A stretch of 64,000 nucleotides of DNA from Aphelenchoides besseyi. Lineage: Eukaryota > Nematoda > Chromadorea > Rhabditida > Aphelenchoididae. The first letter of the stretch is position 1, and each line of letters starts with the position of its first letter. A model generated the notes under the pieces. It had not been told where the DNA came from. It saw only the letters and a list, made by a program, of their open reading frames with translations, and searched no databases. The DNA lies in the NCBI GenBank assembly GCA_024699855.1, contig JAMPIQ010000003.1:6200001-6264000 (forward strand). Direction: 5' to 3'. A program made the position numbers and the translations under genes. Below, in pieces: positions 52,301 to 61,793 of this stretch.

Positions 52301-53453
52301 CACCCTTCTTATCATATTTACATAAGTCTGCTTACTCCCAACTCTTAGTTCATGTATTTTTTACTTTTCACTTTTTTAATGCCAATCTTCTTCACTATGT
52401 AAAAGCGTAATTCAGCTACTTGTTGCTTCTGCTCACAACTCTTAACGCCAAACAAACCGTCCCAATGCAATCGATCACAAACCATTGTGCCTATACTTTT
52501 CTTTGGCCATTCTCTTTGTTCCTATGAGTTTGTTTTTGTTCAATCTCTTAATGTATGTCAGTATTCATTATTAACAGAAATTAACGTTTCATGTCGAGTA
52601 TAAGATACTCCGCATTTACAACAGTCACTAATACGAGCTTCAATAAAATGCAAATTGTCGCAAAAAAGTTAAATTGGAATTCCACTAACAACAAAACTAC
52701 GAAATTGAGCTACAAACTAATTGGTAAAGTTAGATTATCGGTACAACTTAAATTGCAAAATTGATAGCCAGAGTAAGAGTTTACTGTGTCTAATGTTCCT
52801 AAAATTGAAGTTGAAATCTCGTCGTTAAAAATCACACACTGCACATCTTAATGTAATTGTACTCCAAACACAAGGCTGAAGCTAATGAAGACCTTTAATT
52901 TAAACTCTTACTAAAAGCTTGTTATTGTTTTTACATAATAGCCATTTGGTCGACTCTGCGCAAAAGAGATTGAAAAACTACGGATGTTCTTCTCGGTTGA
53001 CGATTGGCGTTCTTGATGGGTCGAAATATTTGTCGACATCGTCATTCTCAACTTTCGCTGATGTTGTAAGGTCGAAAGTATCATATGGACTGAACTTCTT
53101 TTCCTAGTAGTTCTGATGAAATTTTACATTAGCACTATACTTTGCCAAATACAATAGTCAACGACATGATTTCGTCGAATAGTCTCGAGAAAAGTGGCGA
53201 CCGGTTTTTCTTCGGATTTTCTAAACACTTTTTGTCAGTCACGCTGTTTTTTTATACCCCAATATTGAGATGGTCATCTGATTTCACAGCGGTCAAGTCG
53301 CTAGTGATATCAATTAAGTACTTTGATTTTACTGTTCATCAAGATCCTCCACACTAAATAATTGAGTAGGGTCTGTTTGTTTGTCTGTGTGCGACCGATT
53401 TGTGCACATTTATTTTCGAATGAGCACTCTTCTTCTTTACTTATGCTAATTCG
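52301..53453. other. pld-1 3' region up to the assembly gap
   Basis: A+T-rich, no gene recognised. Contains one copy of a short dispersed repeat (52,571-52,655) with an AATAAAA inside, which may serve as a distal poly(A) signal of pld-1. Confidence 0.5.
52571..52655 (+). repeat. Dispersed repeat, copy 1
   Basis: Shares long identical stretches with 61,152-61,245 in the same orientation, e.g. CAGAAATTAAC, ATAAGATACT, GCATTTAC, CAGTCACTAAT and GCTTCAATAAAATGCAAA. A further matching block CAAACTAATTGGTAA lies at 52,713-52,727, separated from the first by about 55 bp that copy 2 lacks. Confidence 0.85.
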
Positions 53454-53553
53454 NNNNNNNNNNNNNNNNNNNNNNNNNNNNNNNNNNNNNNNNNNNNNNN
53501 NNNNNNNNNNNNNNNNNNNNNNNNNNNNNNNNNNNNNNNNNNNNNNNNNNNNN
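53454..53553. other. Assembly gap (100 N)
   Basis: Exactly 100 Ns, a conventional placeholder for a gap of unknown size between contigs. Linkage of the two sides rests on the assembler. Confidence 0.98.
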
Positions 53554-53928
53554 ATTAGGCGACATGAGCAAACGCAAATATTGGACTGAATACGGACGGC
53601 AGCCCCGTGATTGTGGACTTCATGATGTCAAAACTACGACCCGATAGAGAAATTCTTGAACAACACCGACACCCTCCAAGGCGAAGAGTGCAAAAAGATC
53701 CTGGAGGATTGCAACGTCAGCAAAAGACTCGAGATAGCCAAAGAATCTATTGTTAAGTGGAGTTTTGTCCAGAAGCTAGATGAGGCTGAGAAAAAACTCG
53801 ACGAAGAGAAGGAAATTTTTGGACGTGCGGAAAGCGATTTTGAAAAGAAAACAGAAGACGTAAAAATTTTCATTGATCGAGTCAAGTCAAACGTTAAAGA
53901 TCTGCTGAACAGGGACACTGGTAAATGA
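53554..53928 (+). pseudogene. Coiled-coil gene fragment beside the gap
   Basis: The last exon(s) of a gene whose 5' part lies in the gap. A first frame reads ANANIGLNTDGSPVIVDFMM (about 53,570-53,626). It then gives way to a different frame, CQNYDPIEKFLNNTD, EECKKILEDCNVSKRL, and a Glu/Lys-rich coiled coil (KLDEAEKKLDEEKEIFGRAE), ending NRDTGK at 53,928. The change of frame at about 53,620-53,630 has no splice signals. It could be a sequence error at a contig end or real decay. Family not recognised. Confidence 0.45.
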
Positions 53929-54135
53929 CTGGGTAAGATTTCGCATAATCAAGTCTTAATTGTCCCTCTTAGATACATCTTTCTCTCTACTCAATTTACA
54001 TGCTGATTTGGATCCAAACCACAAATGGTTCTATATTTAATGCTGGTTTAACTATTCTTTCCATACTTAATCTCTGTATTTTCGTCAATTGACATGAATA
54101 AAGACTTTTCAATTGATCTGAGTGTGCAAACTAAC

Positions 54136-54647
54136 CTAGTCAATTTCTCGTCGAATTTTCTCCAATTGAGCTAAAGACTTTCGGATTCGATGAATGTCGG
54201 AAACGCCCTGAAAGTAACAGTTGATGTGACACTTCGTTTGTGCTCGTTTCTTGCCATTCATCCACGTCGAAAGTGAAACATCTTCGCAACTTCCATGTTG
54301 GTCTTGTTGGCACCTCCGTGCTCGCGGCCAGCATTATGTTGCTGAACTCGTCTATTGGGATCGACTGTGTAACCAATGTAACATCGATTCTAGAGTACAC
54401 AGACGGTAAAATAGAAAAACTGACTGTTACCTTAAACTGTGGTTTTTCATTTCGACTAATCAAACAGTAAACTCCGAAGAACTCGTTTTGAACAGTGGCA
54501 TTTATCTTCAACGGCTTTGAAACCAACTAAAAACCCTAGCATTCACATTGTTCCATTACATCAACAGTCACTTACTGGATCGCAATAATCGGCGATGTTG
54601 ATGCGACGCACGTTGTTGCTCGTTAACTGAACAGATGTTTCTGACAT
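54136..54647 (-). CDS. Unrecognised small protein with C-terminal helix
   Basis: Three exons. The first gives [20 protein letters not shown], then YCDP. The second gives [40 protein letters not shown] and [20 protein letters not shown]. The third gives [23 protein letters not shown]. The last junction needs an intron of only 25 nt (54,208-54,232, GT...TTTCAG). Without it the frame stays open but yields a much less helical C-terminus. It starts 134 nt after the Nup160 stop on the same strand, so it may be operonic. I do not recognise it; the middle looks like a beta-rich domain. Confidence 0.55.
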
Positions 54648-54781
54648 CTCAGAAAACACTTTTTATCTTCATCATTTGTTCATTGTGTTAATAAAAGATC
54701 GATAACCATGGAATCAATGTCAGCAACATTCTTTACTTCAACCAATTTCACTGAAATTCACAACAACAACGAAAATATGAA

Positions 54782-57700
54782 TCAAAAGATGCAATACATA
54801 AACAGAGTTAACTGAGCGCTCGATTTGACATCCGCATGAGCGTAAACAACTTTTTCATCAACCTTCTTGACTCTCCAGCGGCCTGAAAAAAAGTTGAATT
54901 TCGATTGTCGTTTGAAATCATATCGTCGAAAACTCGCTATGATTCGGCTCCGTCTCAGCGGCAAATGAAAGAAGTGCGTTGGCCTGAACAAGTGGAATCG
55001 AGTAGAGATCCTTAGACGTCAACTTCTGTTTAACCAATTTCTCTAGATGGCTATTCAGAACGGTGAATGCGTAGCTCAGTTCGTCGAACTCAATCAACTG
55101 ATGCAAAAACTAACGAGCGTTGACTTTCTGAAGTCATTTTCGAATTAGAACATTTCGTGTTTGTGCTTACCGAGTATCGTTTCTCCAGCCATTTTAGTAT
55201 CGGTGGCGATCATTCCAACAACAGATTCAAAATCGGATGCAAAACACGAACATCGGCAGAATTGTGTTTGAGGCTCAAGTCGACGAGTGCCACCAACAGT
55301 TTCCAATGCGGTTGAAGCGGCTCCTCGTTGCTGTAAAATTGGGTTGAAAGAAATCACACAAGAAAACATACTTCGACACAAAATCAACGAAACGACCATT
55401 AGCGTAGAGCCAATTTGGAACGTCGGTCAGAAGTTCATCACCGATTCCGATAAAATCCAAAGTCAACGATTTGATCAATGGTGTGATATCCTCATTGAAA
55501 TGTCTAGAGAGAAAAATAAGTTTCATAGATAAGCAACATTTACTTTTGCAGAATGAACGCCAAATCGTAGAGTTTGTGTTCGACGGCTGCTGCGTAAACT
55601 TCGCTTGTTTCGAGCTTTGGACCTTCCGGAAATCCGCCGGTATCGACCAACGTCATTCGAGCTTCCAAGAGTAGATATTCGTTGTAAAGATCGCCTTTGC
55701 AAACATTCTGTAAATGCAGTTGAACTACTTGACTGTCATCTGAAAGCGAAATCAATCGTGTGAAGTCGAATAACATTCATACCCATTTGACTTGTGTTTT
55801 CTTGATTGTTTTCATTCGGAGTTTCACCGTTTGAACTCAATCCTCGCAATTCGAATTCGATGGAATGATTCGGCGGCAACATTTGAATTGTTTGACAAAC
55901 ACAAGAAAGAACTCGTAGACATTTTTTCAACACCTCTCTCGATTGTGCTTCCCAACGTAAACGCCAACAAAGATTATACATGACACGTGCCGCTGAATTT
56001 AATCACTAATGTTGTTCGCATTCATTTTTTCACATACCTGCTTCGTAGTTGTAACGATGAATGTAAAACGCGTAAACTGTTTCGAGAAATCCCGAATCAT
56101 TCATTGGAGGCATCGCTTGCATTTGGTTTCCAACAACTCGGCCACTTGATCAGTCAATTTACCATAATGAAGTGTAACCAACGACTTGGTTTATCCCTTG
56201 TCGCAAAGAATGGCAATCAAGTTGCGAAGACAGTTTTCTTGCGAAGTCCTGCTCGGATTCAAATGCAGGACTCAAATTGCTTCAAAATACTGTTCGGTGG
56301 CCACGTATTGACTGAACAACGAAGTGTAGATGGTTGGCTAAACAAATGCAGTTTTCTTCGTTAAAATACAAACTAACCCGAAGTGGACCGTCTTCAGCGG
56401 CAAAACTCAACGCAAAGATTCCCGTTCGAATCACGTATTCGGTTTGAGTTTGTTGCGTTTTGTAAATGTTCATTACAACACAAAAGAAATCGGTTAACGT
56501 GTGTTCGTACGGTGGTTCCTGTTTTGTGTAATGATAGAGAACTCGATTCAACGGTTCGTCTTTGGAGACTATTCCTTGACTTGCTTCTTCGAAAAACGAT
56601 GCTGCTGCTGCTGCTGAAGGTTCTCCAAGACCAACAAGTGCAATTCCACGAAAGAAGTGAAATGCGACTGATAGTTCAGTCAAAAACGGTTCATTGTGTT
56701 TGCAATAATCCTAAAAACGACATCTGTGTATTGACTACTCTCAAGGGCTTACATTCGATGCATCGTAGTGTTTGCTTTCTGCCAAAAATCGCGGGATTAC
56801 CAGGGATTTTGTCTCGGGCCACAAAGCAATCATCGCACTCTCCAATGAATTGCTAACAAAACTGCTGAATTCCGACTCTCCAAAGTTGTCATTTCGTTAT
56901 TTCACGGTTTTCATCGTCCATGTCTTCATCGATGAATTCGCCGGTTTTGTTAATCGAAATCAAACCGCTTTTGAAAAACGCTTGAGCAATTGTATTCAGT
57001 CTCGATGTACGGCCAGCGTTCGAATCCGACTAGAAAACTCTGTGATTCCATTCGACAATTTGAATCTTACCTTAAGTATGTTGATGATAATGTCAACCAG
57101 AAAGTGTTGTAATGTTTGATCGTTGACAAAATCCCGGCCAAATGTGAATTCACTACCGCATTGAAACGCTGATCAAGACTTCGTTCCTAAACAATCATTT
57201 CAATTCGTAAATAGCAAGTTAACTAACCGCTTTGCCAACAGCAGCCGGAACTAATTTGGTTAACAGCGAAACTATTTTCGCGAAACACAAACGACCAAGT
57301 ACACGATATCGCAGAGCGGTTGCCAACATTGCAGTCGAGAACGCAGAGTTCAAATACGACGACTTCAACCGATCAACTAAAAGCAATTGAAAGAGAAGAA
57401 GACAACTTGGAATCATAAGTTTGATATCCGATTGGTCTGCGTGACTGTCGGCAAACTTCTCGATAATCTTGCAAACAACATCCATGTCCGTTTTGATCAA
57501 CGATTGATTGTTAGTCATGTCAACTTTCTAAAGCTCGTTGAGTTCATTTTGCAGCCTTCAAACTCACAACATCACAAACAACATAATGTCGAGCCACGTC
57601 AAAAAACGTGTCAGCAACTTGACCGCTCGTCGAAAGCATCGATCGCATTTCGTAGTCCGGCGGAACATGAACGGTAAATCGACACTGAATCGAAAGATTA

Positions 57701-58175
57701 TTGCTCTCCAATAGCTTGTATATATTACTTGTTGAATCGTTCCGATTAGTCCGAGTGCTGATGACTGCCAAATAGCTACGGGATTCAACGACGTTTCTTG
57801 AAGCTGATTGCAACATTCTTGAACATCCCACCAAAAGCGATCGTAAGCGGCACATAGTAGTGCTTGATCCACGTTGCTTGACAGAAGCAAACCTCGATCT
57901 TGGTCTGACAAATACATTTGTTTGAACTAAAAACGATCTTCATCCTAACACAGGTTCATTTAGTTTACCTGTCCGGTTTGAACAAAAGACTCAGTGTAAA
58001 CGGCTAATGCCGACCAATCACGATAGGGTAAAGTAATGGTTGGACACTTGCAGACCGTTTGAACTGCTCGCAAAACGATCTCAAACGAATAAGTGTCGCC
58101 GTCGAAGACTCGTTGTTTGATCGATTTCGTTGTTGTTTCGGCAAATAGCAGCTTGTCAAAAATTGGATCTGGCAT
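54782..58175 (-). CDS. npp-6: Nup160 nucleoporin, alpha-helical part only
   Basis: Nup160, a subunit of the Y (Nup107-160) complex scaffold of the nuclear pore. Landmarks in order: LRAVQTVCKCPTITLPYRDW, YDRFWWDVQECCNQL, NDQTLQHFLVDIIINILK, LPKDEPLNRVLYHY-like region (KDEPLNRVLYHYTK), TEYVIRTGIFALSFAAEDG, LHLNPSRTSQENCLRNLIAI, then ETVYAFYIHRYNYEAG plus MYNLCWRLRWEAQSREVLKK, the most diagnostic stretch. The N-terminal beta-propeller (about 450 residues in human) is not seen; a plus-strand gene begins 110 nt upstream. Between AAVGKA (57,235) and QCGSEF (57,163) the frame changes, needing a GC donor at 57,235 or a 1-nt error. The last exon, reached by a GC donor, ends at 54,782; without it the stop is 54,918. 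Confidence 0.82.
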
Positions 58176-58284
58176 TCCGGTAAAACACTCAAAACTGTGG
58201 GCGAAAATGTGCACCTTGAAGGTAAGATTGCGCCATCTTTTTGTTAAATTATGGCGAATTTCAACGTGCGTGCCGAAGCCCGTA

Positions 58285-58762
58285 ATGACCGCGGAATCAC
58301 GAAAACAGTTGGAGCTGCTTCAAGGTCTGCTTTACCTGAATGACCTGTTCGAAAATTCAGGAAACTACGGCATGGTTGAACGACAAAAGGATGGCGCGAA
58401 AGGTTTGGTGCAAGAGCCAAAAATAGTGGACTTTAAAGTAAGTATCTTTATCTACAGCTTCAAAAACTTGTCAATTTTAGGCGAATGCCAAAGGAACGCC
58501 AAAAATATCCAAGTCCAGACAGAACAGCTTCCATTTTGAGAGCTACATTCGCAAATGGAAGCTGTTGGAGAATGTTCAAAATGCCGAACGAGCGGTGCTG
58601 GACAATGTCGCCATCAAAGACAATGCAAACGCTAAAAAGGAGGAATTTGAGACGTACATCACGGGAATCAAAAAAGCCTTGTGCGACTTTAACCGTGAGT
58701 TTCCCTTTTCAATTGCTCCTTACGTTTGTGTTTCAGCCTGGAAGTCGGAGGCAGAGCAATAA
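58285..58762 (+). CDS. Small coiled-coil protein, unrecognised
   Basis: Three exons with 43-nt introns, about 130 residues. MTAESRKQLELLQGLLYLND is a leucine-rich helix. After the first intron comes ANAKGTPKISKSRQNSFHFE, SYIRKWKLLENVQNAERAVL and a lysine-rich helix ending DFNPWKSEAEQ. The ATG at 58,285 opens the only frame that joins all exons. It is divergent from Nup160 with about 110 nt between starts. AATAAA is at about 58,916. No family recognised. Confidence 0.55.
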
Positions 58763-59439
58763 AAAGCCAGCAAAGTTTTGAATGGAATTACTGGTTGGTC
58801 TGAATCTCTTACTCAATCTCATTGTAAATTGTTGATCTCTTTATGTACGGATGTTGTTTTGGACCTTTAAGTCTTATCTATAATAAGTTGTTGTTGCATT
58901 ACCAAAAATATATTGAATAAAACTGTGCCTCAATTTCTGGTTCGATGCTTTCAGTTGTATTGTATCGATTTCTTTGGCCAGTTAGTTCTAATTTAGTAGC
59001 GGATGATCAAAGAGCAATGTCCAAACACAGTTTCGAAAACGCTCGCCTTAGAATCGATCAAATTTCCAATTGTTTTAGTGGGCTTCTCCGAAAAGAGCAA
59101 ATTTTGGAGCCGCCTACAGTTCACGAATCAACTCTCAAGGCCAAACCTGCAACATTCGCGTGCGCACGCCCATAAAATGACCATTTTAACGATTTTTTGC
59201 ACGTTTTAACACAAGGAAATTTGGCCACCAATGTAGCTGTTGTAGCCAAGTGACAAAGACTGTGGACTAGAAAGTAGGGCTCGCCTTCTAGCCAGTAGTG
59301 CGAATCCTTGGTCCCGCAAATTGTACAGTTCGAAAGTAAACTTACATCTCGCAGGAAGAAGGCCCCTCTTTTCAAGATGTTTCCCGGATCAAAAAATGTA
59401 AAATTTCCGGGAGCTGTTGGTTTTTGCTAAGATTTACAG
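58763..59439. other. Intergenic 3' region, no gene seen
   Basis: Contains the poly(A) signal of the preceding gene. Remaining frames are short and unsupported. Confidence 0.5.
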
Positions 59440-60640
59440 TGATTTTGCTTACTCAAAAGTGGGGCAGTCATTTGGGTGGAATTGTCAGTGAATTTGAAGC
59501 AGATCAGAAGTGTTTTCTCATGTTAGAGCTGCATAATGTGGAAATATTTGGTGTTTTTGTTAAGTGCGATCAATTGAAAAGTTGAGCGATGTAAGCGGTT
59601 TCAATTGTTTAGAAAAAGCAAATGTTGGACTGTGAATTTGGAAAGTTCGAGCTAAGGCCTTGGAAGCTTGGTAAGATGGAAATTGATGCTGCTTTGATGG
59701 AAGGATTGCAATGAACAATGAAAATGATTTCGAAGTCAATGGTTTTGAATTCCTGTAGCCGTCAGTTTAGATGCAAGAAGCAACAAAGATGATGAAAGAA
59801 CGAGATTGCTTAGTTGATACGTTGAGTTGAGATGAATGTGTCTATTAGAATGTTCCGCAGAGAATGGAACAAAAAGAGATTGGTGTTGGTTGGTTTAATC
59901 AGTGTTGATTTCCGTTGATTGGCAAATGGGTTAAGAATTAGTGATTACTTAAAGAACGTTGTTTTTGGTTGTTTAAAACGAAATATTATCGGAAATGAAA
60001 GAGTCCAAAGTCACTGTTTTGATTCTTTGCGAAATGATGATTAGAGCTGGGATTTGATGCGAGATGATGCAAAAAAAATTGGTTTTTTTGTAAGCGGTTG
60101 ATGACAACAAACGTTAATGGTTTCGAGTGATTTGAAAATGATTGAAATCGTTGGGAAATTGAAACAACGAGATCAGGAAGATGTACGTGGTTTTGTAATG
60201 GTCGCTGTTTTCGTTGATGAGATAGCGAGATGTTGGGAGATGTTTAGCGACGAGTTTAGTTGCTGATAATGAGCTGAGTTTAGACGAAAAGGTGTCTATT
60301 AGAAGATGGAAACGAAATGAGATGAGTGTTATTTGGTTAATTAATTTTGATCGCCGTTCATTGGCAAATGGGTGAGAATAAGAGATTAGTTCAGAAATGT
60401 GTTTTGGATGTGAAATGAGAAGAATAGTGGAAGTAAAGAGATGTGATGATTAGTTAAGATGAAGAAAAGTTGAAGGACGGTAAGAGATGTCTGAGAGTTA
60501 TTTGGAGAGTGTTTAGTGAGTTTAGTCTCGAAACAGCAAATCGTCGGGTTGTGAGTGAAGATGACAGAAGATGTTTTGTGAGTGGAATAGTTTTAATTGT
60601 TTGGTAAAAAATGACATAAACGTTTTGTGTTAATTAGTTT
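59440..60640 (+). repeat. C-depleted, degenerate tandem-duplicated tract without ORFs
   Basis: The plus strand is strikingly poor in C and rich in G: for example 60,421-60,480 has 1 C and 20 G. The surrounding 60-nt lines carry mostly 2-7 C. Phrases recur about 445 bp apart, such as GGTGTCTATTAGAA/GTGTCTATTAGAA (about 60,291 and 59,838) and ATTGGCAAATGGGT (about 60,359 and 59,918), each with similar flanks, so it looks like an old duplication. No open frame above 60 codons. Confidence 0.75.
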
Positions 60641-60665
60641 TGTATATCAAGTCGATAATGAGCTC

Positions 60666-60713
60666 ATTTGCATAAAATTTTCTTATTTGCATAAGCGAAT
60701 TTGACTATTTAAG
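60666..60713 (+). promoter_or_regulatory. Two octamer motifs and a TATA-like box
   Basis: ATTTGCAT at 60,666-60,673 and again at 60,685-60,692 (19-bp spacing), followed by TATTTAAG at 60,706-60,713, 66 nt before the ATG at 60,779. The octamer is the classical POU-domain site. A shared 13-mer ATTTGCATAAGCG also occurs at about 17,785, upstream of the multicopper oxidase. Confidence 0.55.
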
Positions 60714-60778
60714 GAACGGAGTTTGAACTGAACTCCAACTTTTGTCATCTTGCATCCTTCAAACGAGGTGCTCCAATC

Positions 60779-61031
60779 ATGTCCGATCGCCAGCTTTTCC
60801 CATCGGCGCCATCTTTGTCCACTTCACAGAAAAAGGTGAGTCGAACGTCAGTTCAGATTTACAAAAGCCTTCAGAATCTGCGTCCTAGACAAAGACACAA
60901 GCCGCCGCAACCATTCTTCCAGAAGTCGTGTCGCTTCAACTCCGAAGTCTCGATGAGCGTACGTTTTCTTGAATTGATTGAAGATTGTTTTCCAGATGCC
61001 TCCCAACAAGGGACCGGTCGAGCAATCGTGA
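60779..61031 (+). CDS. Very small basic spliced protein
   Basis: Three exons separated by 39- and 37-nt introns give about 58 residues: MSDRQLFPSAPSLSTSQKK, NLRPRQRHKPPQPFFQKSC, RFNSEVSMSMPPNKGPVEQS. Splice signals are GT-AG with good TTCCAG/CTTCAG acceptors. The reading frame is supported by a well-formed promoter just upstream. Basic and proline-rich; no signal peptide. Family unknown. Confidence 0.5.
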
Positions 61032-61793
61032 AGAGGCTGCAAGAAGCCAAACAACTGACAAGCCATTTACTACTTCGTCTCATTTTCTTTGTCGCCCTTT
61101 GGCCAAATAAACTTTCGTACTGAAACCTTTCTCGAATGATTTCTTTTATTGTTAGCAGAAATTAACATGTTGAGAATAAGATACTGAGCATTTACGACAG
61201 TCACTAATGCGGGCTTCAATAAAATGCAAACTAATTGGTAAGGTTCGAGCTTCAATCCAAAGAAACATCTCAAAAACATAGTAAACGGCTCTTGGAAGCA
61301 CACAAACTTGCTAATGAAAGCAGAAAAAAGTACCAAAAGAGCAAATGCGGATGTTTTCTCGGTGGTTGGCGGTGGACAATCGAAAAACCCGAAAAGTGGA
61401 AAGAAGACCAAAAAACTCCGAGAGACATGCGGTGAAAGTGGCGAGCGAACTGAACCGTGATTTTTGCCTCGAAAGTCGAGTTTACGGAGAGAAAATTTGT
61501 AAACAAAAGCCGTCGGTTAACACGGAACTTTTTCTTTGATTGGGTCTCAATTGTGGTTATTGGAGAGAAAGAAGGTTTGTCTGGAGAAGTTATCTTCTAG
61601 TCGGGCATCTTCGTGGTAATTCGATATTCTCGGAATTCCTTATGATGATCAAATTTGCGCGTTTACAGACTTCAAATTCTCACTGTTTAGCAGAATGATC
61701 GTGCGTATCGAATTGCTCTCGGGTTGGCTATTAATCTTCCGGAAATGAGGAGCAACAAACTCTCGAATTAACGTCTGCAACCTTCTCGTAAAC
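61032..61793. other. Region between the tiny gene and the anoctamin
   Basis: Holds copy 2 of the dispersed repeat (61,152-61,245) and upstream sequence of the anoctamin. Frames at 61,235-61,540 have no domain. Confidence 0.5.
61152..61245 (+). repeat. Dispersed repeat, copy 2
   Basis: Second copy of the element described at 52,571. It runs directly from GCAAA into CTAATTGGTAA, whereas copy 1 has about 55 extra bp at that point. The short CAAA repeat at the edges suggests a deletion in this copy. Confidence 0.85.

Noticed and set aside
52590..52610. Short palindrome GAGTATAAGATACTC as a possible operator or terminator
   Set aside because: The second copy of the repeat does not preserve the pairing, so the palindrome is probably chance.
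57015..57035. GTTCGAATCC-like tRNA B box
   Set aside because: It is within a Nup160 exon and no tRNA cloverleaf surrounds it.
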